This document shows positions 44,167 to 53,825 of a stretch of DNA of 64,000 nucleotides, one piece after another. This DNA is from Pontibacter rufus. Lineage in GTDB: Bacteria > Bacteroidota > Bacteroidia > Cytophagales > Hymenobacteraceae. The stretch covers positions 186,001 to 250,000 of the forward strand of contig NZ_JADQDR010000003.1 of NCBI RefSeq assembly GCF_015694705.1. The letters run 5' to 3'. Both the position numbers and the translations under genes were made by a program. The notes under the pieces were generated by a model. That model had not been told where the DNA came from and searched no databases. It saw only the letters and a program-made list of their open reading frames with translations. Within the stretch, counting starts at the first letter, position 1. Every line of letters begins with the position of its first letter.

Positions 44167-45546
44167 TTAACCGAACAGGCTGGTGAATACTTCTTCTAAG
44201 CGGCCAAAAGCATGTATGTTGATGGAGAACCTGCTCAGGTCTACGCCTTTCTTGTTATACTTTGAAATATAAATATCTTTAAAGCCTAGTTTTTCTGCTT
44301 CCGTGATGCGGTTCTCAACGCGGTTTACAGCCCGTACTTCGCCTCCCAGGCCAACTTCTGCAGCAAAACAGGCTGTGGACGGGATCGGCATTTCTTCGAA
44401 CGAGGAAAGTATAGAAGCGCATACCGCCAAATCCAGTGCCGGATCTTCTACTTTCAGGCCGCCGGCAATATTCAGGAACACGTCCTGTGTGCCTAACCTA
44501 TAGCCGCCGCGTTTTTCCAGCACGGCCAGCAGCATGTTCAGGCGCTTGCCATCGAAGCCGGTGCTGGTGCGCTGCGGCGTGCCATAAGTGGCAGGGCTTA
44601 CGAGGCTCTGTACTTCTATCAGCAGCGGGCGGTTGCCCTCCAGCGTGCCACCGATGGCAATGCCGCTAAACGAATCTTCGCGTTGCGAAATCAGGATCTC
44701 CGAGGGGTTGCTTACCTCGCGCAGGCCGGAGCCCAGCATCTCGTAAATGCCCAGTTCTGAAGTGGAGCCAAAGCGGTTTTTGGTGGTGCGCAGAATGCGA
44801 TACGTCATGTGGCGATCGCCCTCAAACTGCAGCACCGTATCCACCATGTGCTCCAGAATTTTGGGACCAGCCAGGTTGCCGTCTTTGGTGATGTGGCCGA
44901 TCAGGAATACGGGTGTGCCGCTTTCTTTGGCAAACTTCAGCAACTCAGCCGTGCACTCGCGCACCTGGCTCACGCTGCCCGCACCCGCCTCAATAAAAGA
45001 AGAATGCAGCGTCTGGATAGAATCAATGACCAGCACCTGCGGGCGCAGCTGCTCAATCTGTTTAAAAATGTTCTGGGTACCGGTTTCGGTAAGTATAAAG
45101 CAGTCCGAGGTTTGGGCGACAAGGCGCTCGGCACGCATTTTTATCTGCTGCTCGCTTTCTTCGCCGCTCACGTACAACACGCACAGGCTCGTCAGGCTTA
45201 GGGCAATCTGCAGCATCAGCGTAGATTTGCCGATGCCGGGCTCTCCGCCAATCAGCACCATAGACCCGGGCACAATGCCGCCACCGAGTACGCGGTTCAG
45301 TTCCTGGTCCTGTGTAATAATGCGCTGCTGCTCCTGGTAACTGATGTCGGCTATGGGTTTCGGTTTGCCGGAAACCTGCGCGGAACTGCTGCCTACTTTC
45401 CAGGCGGTAGTGGGCGTGAGTTCTTCGCGCTGCACCACTTCTTCTACATAGGTATTCCATTCGCCGCAGGCCGGGCATTTGCCAATCCACTTGGCTGACT
45501 GGGCGCCGCAGTTCTGGCAGAAATAGGATGTTTTTATCTTGGCCAT
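44167..45546 (-). CDS. radA: DNA repair protein RadA
   Basis: RadA is a RecA-like ATPase that helps branch migration during recombinational repair. The 459 residues have an N-terminal zinc finger (C10, C13, C24, C27), Walker A GGEPGIGKST (100-109), a Walker B ending VLVIDSIQTL, the RadA-specific KNRFGSTSE motif, and a Lon-like C-terminal domain (FLNIAGGLKVEDPALDLAV). It is transcribed alone. Confidence 0.97.
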   Translation of the reverse strand: MAKIKTSYFCQNCGAQSAKWIGKCPACGEWNTYVEEVVQREELTPTTAWKVGSSSAQVSGKPKPIADISYQEQQRIITQDQELNRVLGGGIVPGSMVLIGGEPGIGKSTLMLQIALSLTSLCVLYVSGEESEQQIKMRAERLVAQTSDCFILTETGTQNIFKQIEQLRPQVLVIDSIQTLHSSFIEAGAGSVSQVRECTAELLKFAKESGTPVFLIGHITKDGNLAGPKILEHMVDTVLQFEGDRHMTYRILRTTKNRFGSTSELGIYEMLGSGLREVSNPSEILISQREDSFSGIAIGGTLEGNRPLLIEVQSLVSPATYGTPQRTSTGFDGKRLNMLLAVLEKRGGYRLGTQDVFLNIAGGLKVEDPALDLAVCASILSSFEEMPIPSTACFAAEVGLGGEVRAVNRVENRITEAEKLGFKDIYISKYNKKGVDLSRFSINIHAFGRLEEVFTSLFG

Positions 45547-45704
45547 TAAGGTCGTTGTTCGTGTTTGGTTATTCGTTTTTCGGGAGCCTTTAAGTATGAG
45601 CTGTGATACTTCCCGAAGTAGCTGGCACAGCTAATCAGAACAAAATTGAGGGAAATAAAGCTCCTTTTTATACTGCTGAGCCTGCTTTTATACTTCCAGA
45701 AAGC

Positions 45705-45736
45705 AAACCCGGCAGGTTTTAAAACCTGCCGGGTTT
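45705..45736 (-). terminator. 32-bp perfect palindrome after the histidine kinase gene
   Basis: AAACCCGGCAGGTTTT is followed immediately by its exact reverse complement. It lies 14 bases downstream of the kinase stop at 45750. The U run on the minus strand is short, so termination may be weak. Confidence 0.6.
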
Positions 45737-45749
45737 ATACTTGTCCGCA

Positions 45750-48671
45750 TTATACCTGCACGGGCTCTGGTTCCTGCCTGAAGTATACTTTAAAAGTGGT
45801 ACCCTGGCCCAGTTCACTTTCCACCTCAATGCGGCCGCCGTTGTTTTCGATAATGCGCTTCACAATGTATAGGCCGATGCCGGTGCCCTCTACGTGGGTG
45901 TGCAGGCGCCTGAACATGCTGAACAGTTTGTGCTGCTGCTCCTTTTTTATACCCAATCCGTTGTCCGCCACCTCCAGCACCACAAACTCGCCCTGGCGGT
46001 AGGTGCTGATGTTTACCTCCGGCCGCCGCTCCAAAGCTTTATACTTGATTCCGTTGGAAACCAGGTTGTAGATGATGCTGCGCAGGTTTTTGCGCGTATA
46101 CAGGATGCTATCTACCTGAAAATTGGTCGTGATAGTAGCGTCAGACTCCAGCACCAGCCGTTGTATATCGCTGGTTATATCCTGCAGCACCTTCTCAAAA
46201 TAAATCGGCTCCACTTCCGCCTGCAGGTCTTTCTGCACCTTTGTAATCTCGGTCAGGTCGGCTATCGTTTGCTTCAGCTTGTTGATAGAGTCGCTGACCA
46301 TGTCCAGGATCTTATTGTCTGCCTGGTTCAGCTTACCATCCAGTACATCGCGCAGTAGTGCCGTAAGGCCTTCCATGTTGGCAATCGGCGATTTGAGATC
46401 GTGGGATGCCGTGTATACAAAGCTGTCCAGGTCGTTGTTGATGCGCTGCAGTTCGCTGTTTTTTTCGCTTAGTTCATCGTTTGCTTCCAGCATCCGCTTG
46501 CGGGCCGCTACCAGTTCGGTAACTTCCACCGCAAATACCAGCACGGCCTCTACTTCTCCGCTCGTGTCCAGCAGGGGTTGGTATACCAGGTTAAAGTAGG
46601 CATCTCTGCGTCCACCGCTGTTCAGGCAGTCGATAGTGGTAGGCACTTCTTTGCCTACAAATGGCTCGCCGGTTTTAAATACATGCTCCAGCTTGCTGAA
46701 AAAGCCCTCGCCTTCCGACGGGGAATGTGCTTCGAATATGGTTTTGCCTACCAGCGGGCGGTTGCCGTAAAGCTGGCGATAAAGCGGGCTGGCAAGCGCA
46801 TACTGGTAATCGGGCGCACGCACCAGCCCCACCAGCGCCGGCACCTCCAGGAACAGTTTCTGCAGCAGTTCGGCATTTTGCTTTACCTTACGCTCGGCTT
46901 CTTTTATTTCCGTAATGTCAATAATAGAGCCGATGTGGCCTAAAAACTCCCCGTTCACGCCAAAGCGCGGCATGGCCGTGTTGATGGCCCAGCGTATTTC
47001 ACCATCATGGCGGCGCATGCGCATCTCCATCTTAAAGGCTTCTGCATGCTCCGCTGCCTTTCTGAACGTCTCGGCATAAGCGGCTTCTTCTTCCTTTACC
47101 ACTACCTGCCGCCAGCCCATACTTATACTTTGTGCAAAAGTCTGCCCGGTAAAGTTTGTCCACTGCTTATTCACGTACACGCACTTACCGCTGGCATCGC
47201 CTACCCAAATCATTACCGGCGCATTGTCGGCCATTGTTCTGAAGCGGGCTTCGCTTTCGATAATAGCCTGCTGGGCTCTTTTTTCGTCCGTAATATCCCG
47301 CACCTCTATAATGGTATACGCCGGCACACCGTTTTCTATGATAGGACGGGTCGCGCAGGTTACGTTGAAAAAGGTACCGTCTTTGCGGATAAACATATCT
47401 TCGTGTGCCCGCATGCTGTTGTTGGTGGGCAGGGCTCTGTCGATCGGGCATTCTTCCAGTGGGTACGGCGTTCCGTCAGGGCGGTGATGGTGGATCATCT
47501 GGTGCAGCGGCCGGGCCTGCATCTCCTTAAAAGTAAAGCCCGTCATTTCTTCGGCAGCCGGATTCATAAAGGTACAGTAGCCATTGGCGTTCATGATAAA
47601 CAATCCGGCGGTTGCATTGTCGGTGATAGTTTGCTTCAGGCGGTTAGAGCGCCGCGTGTTCGACAGCGACCAGATGATGAAAAACATCAGGAAGCTGATG
47701 ATGCTGCCCCCCCAAAGTATAAAATACGGAAGATCGGCATCGGCCGTGCGCACAAAGCTTTCTTTGCCGGTGATAAAAATGCGCCAGGTATGATTGCCGA
47801 TGGAAAGAGTGCTGCGGTTATGAAACTTGCTCCCGCCATGCTTGTTAAAGTGAAACGTCGAGTCGGTGTTGTACAGCAGGGATTCTCTGCTCAGCGTGTT
47901 GCCGTCGAATATTTCAATGTCCAGGTCCTGGTAATCGTCTCCCAGCACTGAGTTCATGAGGTCGTGTACCCGGAAGGGGCTGTATACAAACCCTTTAATC
48001 AGGCGCTGCCGGTCCTGCATCGATTTCGGATCAGCGTTATCCTTGTATATGGGCAGGTAAATCAGAAATCCGGGCTGCTCATTTTTGCCGTTTTCCTGCA
48101 CCAGCCGTACTTTGCCCGACATGGCCGGCTGTTTGGTGTCGCGTGCAATACGCATGGCTGACTGGCGCACGGGTTCGCTGAACATATCATAGCCGAAAGC
48201 CCGCCTGTTACGACTGCCAAAAGGCTCCAGGTAAATAATAGAGGAATATATATTGCGCTTGCCCTCCGGGTATACTTTAAAATCAGGGAAGCCTTCGTTC
48301 CGGATCTGCTGCTCAAAGCGCGCTAGCTCGTCTGGGTATATTATGTGCGTATACCCAAAGCCCTGTATGCCAGGATAATTTTCCTCCAGATGGAGGGTTT
48401 CGTAGTACGTATGCCAATCGGAGCGCGTTACCGTATCAGAAGCAATAAAGAGCGCCTTGGCACCAATCAGAATCTGTATATAATCTTTCACCCTTGTCTG
48501 GATAGACTCAGAAGCCTGGCTGGCACGTATCTCGAATAGTTTGGCGCCACGCTCCTCTGCCTTTTTCTTCGTTTCATCGTAAATAAAAAGCGTCAGCAGA
48601 AATATCAGCAGGAAAGAAGAAATGGCGATAAAGTAATCTTTTGTAAAAGCAGCCGGCTTGGCAAAATTCAT
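45750..48671 (-). CDS. Membrane sensor histidine kinase with CHASE and PAS domains
   Basis: The 973-residue protein has an N-terminal helix, a periplasmic CHASE domain (about 70-290, with GIQGFGYTHIIYP) and a second helix near 310-330. Three PAS domains follow (about 340-460, 470-590 and 600-720; GYCTFMNPAAEEMTGF, KCVYVNKQWTNFTG). The kinase core has the phospho-acceptor in SHDLKSPIANMEGL and an HATPase with NLVSNGIKYK and GTGIGLYIVKRII. There is no receiver domain and no partner regulator next to it. CHASE domains sense small molecules outside the inner membrane; the signal is unknown. Confidence 0.93.
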   Translation of the reverse strand: MNFAKPAAFTKDYFIAISSFLLIFLLTLFIYDETKKKAEERGAKLFEIRASQASESIQTRVKDYIQILIGAKALFIASDTVTRSDWHTYYETLHLEENYPGIQGFGYTHIIYPDELARFEQQIRNEGFPDFKVYPEGKRNIYSSIIYLEPFGSRNRRAFGYDMFSEPVRQSAMRIARDTKQPAMSGKVRLVQENGKNEQPGFLIYLPIYKDNADPKSMQDRQRLIKGFVYSPFRVHDLMNSVLGDDYQDLDIEIFDGNTLSRESLLYNTDSTFHFNKHGGSKFHNRSTLSIGNHTWRIFITGKESFVRTADADLPYFILWGGSIISFLMFFIIWSLSNTRRSNRLKQTITDNATAGLFIMNANGYCTFMNPAAEEMTGFTFKEMQARPLHQMIHHHRPDGTPYPLEECPIDRALPTNNSMRAHEDMFIRKDGTFFNVTCATRPIIENGVPAYTIIEVRDITDEKRAQQAIIESEARFRTMADNAPVMIWVGDASGKCVYVNKQWTNFTGQTFAQSISMGWRQVVVKEEEAAYAETFRKAAEHAEAFKMEMRMRRHDGEIRWAINTAMPRFGVNGEFLGHIGSIIDITEIKEAERKVKQNAELLQKLFLEVPALVGLVRAPDYQYALASPLYRQLYGNRPLVGKTIFEAHSPSEGEGFFSKLEHVFKTGEPFVGKEVPTTIDCLNSGGRRDAYFNLVYQPLLDTSGEVEAVLVFAVEVTELVAARKRMLEANDELSEKNSELQRINNDLDSFVYTASHDLKSPIANMEGLTALLRDVLDGKLNQADNKILDMVSDSINKLKQTIADLTEITKVQKDLQAEVEPIYFEKVLQDITSDIQRLVLESDATITTNFQVDSILYTRKNLRSIIYNLVSNGIKYKALERRPEVNISTYRQGEFVVLEVADNGLGIKKEQQHKLFSMFRRLHTHVEGTGIGLYIVKRIIENNGGRIEVESELGQGTTFKVYFRQEPEPVQV

Positions 48672-48929
48672 ATGCTACAGGTTATGGCTTGGCAACTTAT
48701 TATACAGCAAATCCGCTACAAACACAATTACTTACGGCTTGGCGGAGCTTGCTGCTTCAACCCCAAATATAGTAAAAAAACAAGTCCGTGCGCTAAGTAT
48801 AAACGCTGTGCCGGGCAAGTAATTACGCTGTCTGCCTCTGGCCGGCGCTGCGGCTTAGGCTCAAACAAAGCAGCTTTACCTCTTATTTACTAAATATAAG
48901 TGTACAACGGCATAAAAGCAGCTGAAAGT

Positions 48930-49412
48930 ATGAAAAACATGCAGCAATGGTTCGATGCGTATGGCCAGAGCCACCAGAACCACACCAACAAGCTTATTCA
49001 CTGGATTTGCGTTCCGCTTATTTTCTTCAGTATCGTGGGGCTGCTGGCCAGCATTCCGAGCGATGTACTGAAAGCCCTTTTCCCACCGGCAATGCAGCCA
49101 TACATCCATTTCGGCACTGTGGTCCTGGTGCTGGGCCTGCTGTTTTACCTGCGGCTATCGTTTACTATGTTTTTGGGTATGGCGCTGGTGTGTGCCGTGG
49201 TGCTCTGGGCCGTGCATGCTTTAGATGCCGCTACCGGCACTCCGCTGTGGCTGATTTGCCTTGTAATATTTGTGCTGGCCTGGGCCGGGCAGTTTTACGG
49301 GCATAAGGTAGAGGGCAAAAAACCATCCTTTTTCAACGACCTGCAGTTCCTGCTGATAGGGCCTGCCTGGCTGCTTGGTTTTATTTACCGGAAATTGGGG
49401 ATACCGTATTAA
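48930..49412 (+). CDS. Mpo1-like protein (DUF962)
   Basis: Start placed at MKNMQQWFDAYGQSHQN; the upstream GTG at 48900 is less likely. The 160-residue protein has four hydrophobic segments, an N-terminal HxxxxN/H-type motif (SHQNHTNKLIHW) and the family ending QFYGHKVEGKKPSFF. The yeast homologue Mpo1 is an Fe2+-dependent dioxygenase that oxidises 2-hydroxy fatty acids in sphingoid-base breakdown. A matching role is possible in a sphingolipid-making bacterium but not shown here. Confidence 0.85.
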   Translation: MKNMQQWFDAYGQSHQNHTNKLIHWICVPLIFFSIVGLLASIPSDVLKALFPPAMQPYIHFGTVVLVLGLLFYLRLSFTMFLGMALVCAVVLWAVHALDAATGTPLWLICLVIFVLAWAGQFYGHKVEGKKPSFFNDLQFLLIGPAWLLGFIYRKLGIPY

Positions 49413-49417
49413 CTTTG
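49410..49417 (+). promoter_or_regulatory. -7 promoter element overlapping a stop codon
   Basis: TAACTTTG fits TAnnTTTG exactly; its first three bases are the stop of the Mpo1-like gene. It lies 19 bases before the ATG at 49437, implying a separate start for that gene. Confidence 0.5.
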
Positions 49418-49436
49418 CAGCCACAACCCTTGCCTT

Positions 49437-50156
49437 ATGCTGGAAATAATCAGAAGCATGTTAATTGGATTTTTTGCGATAGCCGTGCTGTTGCCCGTGG
49501 TTCGCTATGCCTTGCGCAGGCTGTCGCCTGCACGGCAGCTTACAGTGCTGGATGCCAGTGAGCTGAAGTATATCCAGAGACAGGAATGGAAACTGACGGT
49601 GGCTTACTTCTTTTTTGCCGCCGTGCTGTCGGTTTTTGCTGCCGGTGTACTGGCCATGCTTTCCAGCATCCTGTATGCCTCCGGCCAGAGGGATATTTAC
49701 GTTCTCACGCCTAATTTCCAGGCGCTCTTTGCACCGGGGCTGCTGCTGGGGCTTACGCTGGCTGTACTCCCGCTGCGCGCTGCGCAAAGCAGCCTGCTGG
49801 GCCACGACTATAATTTGTACCAGACCTACATGCAGCAACAGGAAGGGCACAATTCCAGCCGCTCCTATCGTATTCTCTTTCTGGTGATGCTGGTGATAGC
49901 GGCCTTGGGTGCCTGGTACGCCATGCGCTGGCATGTCACCATCACAAAGCAGGAAATCAGTGTAAGCAGCTTCTTGCAGCAGGATCACACTTATTCCATG
50001 CAGGATATCAGCAGCATTCAGTCGCTGGGGCGGGAGGGAGCGTATCTGATCAGCTTTAATGATGCTCGTATCATCAATACGGCCTACCTCAAACCTGTGC
50101 AGCCCGAAACAATAGCCTTGCTCTCGCAGTACTCGGGCAAACGGGTGATACACTAA
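49437..50156 (+). CDS. Membrane protein of unknown function with C-terminal PH-like region
   Basis: The 239-residue product has helices at about 5-25, 50-75, 95-115 and 145-165. The last 70 residues (HVTITKQEISVSSFLQQDHT, ISSIQSLGREGAYLISF) look like a small soluble beta domain resembling bacterial PH-like domains. No family name is certain. Likely an inner-membrane protein with a cytosolic tail. Confidence 0.6.
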   Translation: MLEIIRSMLIGFFAIAVLLPVVRYALRRLSPARQLTVLDASELKYIQRQEWKLTVAYFFFAAVLSVFAAGVLAMLSSILYASGQRDIYVLTPNFQALFAPGLLLGLTLAVLPLRAAQSSLLGHDYNLYQTYMQQQEGHNSSRSYRILFLVMLVIAALGAWYAMRWHVTITKQEISVSSFLQQDHTYSMQDISSIQSLGREGAYLISFNDARIINTAYLKPVQPETIALLSQYSGKRVIH

Positions 50157-50366
50157 GACTGCAAGTATAAACGTGCGTGATCCTGAAGTATAGTTCTGCT
50201 TTTACTGTTATGCCGGTTACCTGAAACAAGCTCCTAAGAGCCGACAAATCCTGGAAGCACGATACTGCATACGTTCATAGCGTCTTTACCGGATTTCGCG
50301 TAAGTTCTGAGTGGCTGAAGAGGTATAACGCTACGTATGGGCTCCAAACCCGAAAAAATATTTTTG

Positions 50367-50374
50367 TAGCTTTG
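50367..50374 (+). promoter_or_regulatory. fumC -7 promoter element
   Basis: TAGCTTTG, a perfect TAnnTTTG match 42 bases upstream of the fumC ATG, after an AT-rich run. Confidence 0.6.
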
Positions 50375-50416
50375 CCACAGACACGTATTTCTGTTATAAC
50401 CATTAGATAAAAAGAT

Positions 50417-51814
50417 ATGCAAGTTCGCGTAGAGAAAGACACCATGGGCCCCGTAGAGGTGCCTGCAGACAAATACTGGGGCGCACAGACGCAACGCTCC
50501 AAAGATAATTTTACCATAGGCGGCCAGCTAATGCCGAAGGAAATAATCGAAGCCTTTGCTATACTTAAAAAAGCTGCTGCGCAGGCCAATGCCGAGCTGG
50601 GTGTGCTGCCGCAGGACAAAGCCGATATGATTTCTGAAGTAGCCGATGAGATCCTGGCAGGCAAGCTAAGCGATCAGTTTCCGCTGGTCGTATGGCAGAC
50701 GGGCTCGGGCACACAATCGAACATGAACGTGAACGAGGTGATCGCCAACCGCGCACACGTACTGCTGGGAGGTGATTTAATGGATGAGAAAAAGAAAATC
50801 CATCCAAATGACGACGTAAACAAGTCGCAGTCTTCGAACGATACGTTTCCGACGGCCATGCACATTGCCGCTTACAAAAAAGTGGTGGAACATACGTTGC
50901 CAATGGTGCAGAAGCTGCGCGACACGCTGCACAGCAAGTCGGAGCAGTTTATGGATGTGGTAAAAATTGGCCGCACGCACCTGATGGACGCCACACCGCT
51001 GACACTGGGGCAGGAGCTTTCGGGCTATGTAGCGCAGCTGGATTATGGTATGAAAGCGCTCCGCAACACGCTGGCACACCTGAGCACACTGGCACTCGGC
51101 GGTTCGGCGGTAGGCACGGGCCTGAACACGCCCGAAGGTTATGCCGAATTGGTGGCCAAAAAAATATCACAGTATGCAGGCCAGGAGTTCATCACGGCGC
51201 CAAACAAGTTTGAGGCGCTGGCCGCCCACGATGCTATTGTAGAAACCTCGGGCGCACTGAAGCAACTGGCTGTAAGCCTGATGAAGATTGCCAATGATAT
51301 CCGTTTGCTGGCTTCCGGCCCGCGCTCCGGCATCAGCGAGATTAAGATTCCGGAAAATGAGCCGGGCTCTTCCATCATGCCGGGCAAAGTAAACCCTACA
51401 CAGGCCGAAGCCATGACGATGGTGTGTGCCCAGGTAATCGGCAACGATGTGGCCATTTCGGTGGGCGGCATGAACGGCCATTTTGAGCTGAATGTGTTTA
51501 AACCGGTGATGATTTACAACCTGCTGATGAGCGCCCAGCTTATCGGCGACGCCTGCGACTCCTTTGACAAGCACTGCGCCGTAGGCATTGAGCCAAATAC
51601 AGAGAAGATCAAGGAGAACCTGGAGAACTCGCTGATGCTGGTGACAGCGCTTAACACCCACATCGGCTACGACAACGCCGCCAAAATTGCAAAGAAAGCC
51701 CACAAAGAAGGTACGACGCTACGCAAAGCCGCCATTGAACTTGGCCTGCTCACCTCGGAGCAGTATGACGAGTGGGTGAAACCGGAAGACATGATCGGCA
51801 GTTTGAAAAAATAA
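50417..51814 (+). CDS. fumC: Class II fumarate hydratase
   Basis: FumC interconverts fumarate and malate in the TCA cycle without an iron-sulfur cluster. The 465-residue protein has the class II marks: [31 protein letters not shown], the signature [16 protein letters not shown] and [16 protein letters not shown] hairpin terminator follows, so it forms its own transcript. Confidence 0.97.
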   Translation: MQVRVEKDTMGPVEVPADKYWGAQTQRSKDNFTIGGQLMPKEIIEAFAILKKAAAQANAELGVLPQDKADMISEVADEILAGKLSDQFPLVVWQTGSGTQSNMNVNEVIANRAHVLLGGDLMDEKKKIHPNDDVNKSQSSNDTFPTAMHIAAYKKVVEHTLPMVQKLRDTLHSKSEQFMDVVKIGRTHLMDATPLTLGQELSGYVAQLDYGMKALRNTLAHLSTLALGGSAVGTGLNTPEGYAELVAKKISQYAGQEFITAPNKFEALAAHDAIVETSGALKQLAVSLMKIANDIRLLASGPRSGISEIKIPENEPGSSIMPGKVNPTQAEAMTMVCAQVIGNDVAISVGGMNGHFELNVFKPVMIYNLLMSAQLIGDACDSFDKHCAVGIEPNTEKIKENLENSLMLVTALNTHIGYDNAAKIAKKAHKEGTTLRKAAIELGLLTSEQYDEWVKPEDMIGSLKK

Positions 51815-51901
51815 GACGTTAGATTTTAGACGCTAGACACAGGACTTTTATACTTGTTCATACTTGTAGCGGCGCAAAATATTGCGTCTTAGTAGCTAAA
51901 C

Positions 51902-51933
51902 AAAAAAGCAGCTCCGTTTGGAGCTGCTTTTTT
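51902..51933. terminator. Bidirectional terminator
   Basis: AAAAAAGCAGCTCC pairs with GGAGCTGCTTTTTT (51902-51915, 51920-51933), loop GTTT. It ends fumC on the plus strand and the 2-TM/Panacea operon on the minus strand. Confidence 0.92.
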
Positions 51934-51960
51934 GTTTTTATCTGCCTGTAGCCTGATAAA

Positions 51961-52305
51961 CTACTTATTATACCCGTTAAAATGCCCGCGCAGTACGATG
52001 AATGAAAGTCCCAGTACGTTTAAAGTGGTGGTGCCCAGCAATGCCACCAGTATGGCATCATGTAAGCCCAGCTGCCACTTTGCATTAAGCACCAGAATCA
52101 ATAAAACAACCAGCAGCCATATAGACACTATCACAGCCGTCCAGATAGCAAGCCATTTCCTGTCTCTGGTATCGGAGGAATACCTGTCTGCTTCCAGCGC
52201 TTTCTGGACCTTCTGTGCTTCCAGTTCGTCCGAATCAATATCAATATCTTTATTTTTAGACCTCGATGTATGTTGTATTACATCCAGTAAGTTCTTGGCA
52301 GCCAT
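51961..52305 (-). CDS. Small two-helix membrane protein, partner of the Panacea-domain gene
   Basis: The 114-residue protein has a polar N-terminal half (DIDIDSDELEAQKVQKALE, likely helical) and two membrane helices (about 51-74 and 83-105). The second carries ILVALLGTTTLNVLGLSFIV, a pattern I recall from short 2-TM proteins in many bacterial accessory loci. The ATG follows the stop of the Panacea gene with no gap, so the two are one translational unit. Given its size and location it could be a membrane-acting toxin or effector. That is inference; no named family is assigned. Confidence 0.7.
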   Translation of the reverse strand: MAAKNLLDVIQHTSRSKNKDIDIDSDELEAQKVQKALEADRYSSDTRDRKWLAIWTAVIVSIWLLVVLLILVLNAKWQLGLHDAILVALLGTTTLNVLGLSFIVLRGHFNGYNK

Positions 52306-52758
52306 TTAAATATTCATAGACGAAAAATACTCAGCTATATACTCGTTTGGTATCGGATGGCTCCAGTCAAACCCTTTCTGTTTTGTCGTTTTATCCCAGG
52401 GACCGCCTTCAATATGAGACCAGTCGGACAACCTGGACGCAGAAAAAGGAGCATACTTCTCAATAACCCTGTTCAGAACTTCTGTCAGCTCCTGATCTTC
52501 TCTGATCTCCTTAAACTCTTCTGAAGACAAAGGCAAAATGTTGGTATAATCTACTTCTTTTCTGGTTCTGGGAAACACCGGGCCATAGGGCCATGCTTTG
52601 GGCATCTCTACCGTAATCGGATGGTTGTATTTGGAGAGGTAATAGCCATACACAATATACAACAACTTCTGCACCTTCGTTACATTCAGGACTATCCTTT
52701 TCTCATATGCCAGCGCCATCATATATTTGGCAAGTAGCACGCTATCATATACTTTCAT
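52306..52758 (-). CDS. Panacea-domain (SocA-like, DUF4065) protein, candidate antitoxin
   Basis: The 150-residue protein matches the Panacea/DUF4065 domain over nearly its full length: KVQKLLYIVYGYYL (28-41), AWPYGPVFP (55-63), and SASRLSDWSHIEGGPWDKT (106-124) with the conserved His. This domain is known to serve as an antitoxin for many unrelated toxins and also as a ClpXP adaptor (SocA). It is the first gene of a two-gene operon with its own -7 box (TACCTTTG). The 2-TM gene follows without a gap. Antitoxin function here is inferred from the family and layout. Confidence 0.88.
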   Translation of the reverse strand: MKVYDSVLLAKYMMALAYEKRIVLNVTKVQKLLYIVYGYYLSKYNHPITVEMPKAWPYGPVFPRTRKEVDYTNILPLSSEEFKEIREDQELTEVLNRVIEKYAPFSASRLSDWSHIEGGPWDKTTKQKGFDWSHPIPNEYIAEYFSSMNI

Positions 52759-52774
52759 ATCAGATAAATTTACA

Positions 52775-52782
52775 CAAAGGTA
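52775..52782 (-). promoter_or_regulatory. -7 promoter element of the Panacea operon
   Basis: TACCTTTG on the minus strand, a perfect TAnnTTTG match 16 bases before the ATG of the Panacea gene. Confidence 0.6.
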
Positions 52783-52970
52783 TTACAATAGAACGAATAG
52801 ATAAAAATATTGATTCAAACGAATCTGGTTTAACTTATACTTGTGCGGCCGGCATTTTGCCAGGCAGCACCCTTGCCGCAGAAACAGCCATGGCGCTGAA
52901 TCAAACCCTTTGGCGCCGTTGTTTGTTTATGTTACTACACGTATAATCAAGCCAAAACATAAGTATAAAT

Positions 52971-53363
52971 ATGAAAGTAGCAAAAGATCCATCAGAATAC
53001 AACGTGCTCACATCAGAAGAAGCACGCATTATCGTAAACAAAGGCACCGAATATCCCGGAACGGGTGAGTACAACAACCACAAGGCCGAAGGCGTGTACC
53101 TGTGCAAACGCTGCAACAACCCGCTTTATACCTCGGAGTATAAATTTGAGTCGCACTGCGGCTGGCCGAGCTTTGACGATGAGATAACGGGCGCCGTAAA
53201 GCGCGTGCCGGATGCCGACGGCCGCCGCACCGAAATTGTTTGTGCCAACTGCGGCGCGCACCTGGGCCACCTGTTTGAGGGCGAGTACCAGACGCCCAAG
53301 AATGTGCGGCATTGTGTTAATTCCCTGTCGATGAATTTCGTGCCGGTAGAAGATCTGGACTAG
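52971..53363 (+). CDS. msrB: Peptide-methionine (R)-S-oxide reductase, complete form
   Basis: MsrB reduces methionine-R-sulfoxide in proteins. The 130-residue enzyme has both zinc-binding pairs (C45, C48 and C91, C94), the catalytic Cys in [11 protein letters not shown] (C115) and the likely resolving Cys in SHCGWPSF (C63), plus GAHLGHLF. No signal peptide is present, so it is cytoplasmic. A second, shorter MsrB follows 97 bases later. Confidence 0.96.
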   Translation: MKVAKDPSEYNVLTSEEARIIVNKGTEYPGTGEYNNHKAEGVYLCKRCNNPLYTSEYKFESHCGWPSFDDEITGAVKRVPDADGRRTEIVCANCGAHLGHLFEGEYQTPKNVRHCVNSLSMNFVPVEDLD

Positions 53364-53459
53364 GATTTGTAGGATTCATAGATTTTAAGATTACATGTTT
53401 ACCGGCTGATAATTATTATGCCTCATTGCTAAAGTTCAAAGGCTTATACGCCATGAAGT

Positions 53460-53825
53460 ATGTCCGTTTTGAAATCTATGAATCCTACTCATCCAAAAAC
53501 CACAAAAATCCTGGTCCGGAATCAGCCGGTAAACCCGGAGGAACGGCCGCACGAACCGGGCGTTTATACCTGCGCCAGCTGTGGCCATGTTTTATTTGAA
53601 GCAGATAAGAAGTTTGATGTGGGCTCCGGCTTTCCGAGTTTCTGGCAACATGCCGGAGAGAGCGTCCGACAAAACCACCTGGATACATATGGGAGAGACC
53701 GGATACAACTGCTGTGCAACCGCTGCAGCCAGCACCTGGGCCACCTGTTTGAAGATAAAAGAACACCGACCGGCCTGCGGTACTGCATCAATGCCAATGC
53801 GCTGCAGTTTAAAGCAGAGGAGTAG
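53460..53825 (+). CDS. Second MsrB-type reductase lacking the resolving Cys
   Basis: The 121-residue protein keeps the two zinc pairs (C38, C41, C86, C89) and the catalytic-Cys loop LRYCINANALQF (C109), but the SHCGWPSF motif of the neighbouring MsrB reads GSGFPSF here: the second Cys and the Trp are gone. Such enzymes may need thioredoxin or glutaredoxin directly. A start at MNPTHPKTTK (53478) is also possible. It probably arose from an old duplication. Confidence 0.88.
   Translation: MSVLKSMNPTHPKTTKILVRNQPVNPEERPHEPGVYTCASCGHVLFEADKKFDVGSGFPSFWQHAGESVRQNHLDTYGRDRIQLLCNRCSQHLGHLFEDKRTPTGLRYCINANALQFKAEE

Noticed and set aside
45750..48671. Histidine kinase with a DNA-binding partner as a hybrid two-component system
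   Set aside because: There is no receiver or AraC-type domain in the protein and no response-regulator gene next to it.
48900..48930. GTG at 48900 as the start of the Mpo1-like protein
   Set aside because: It adds ten residues that do not fit the family and the ATG at 48930 gives the normal N-terminus.
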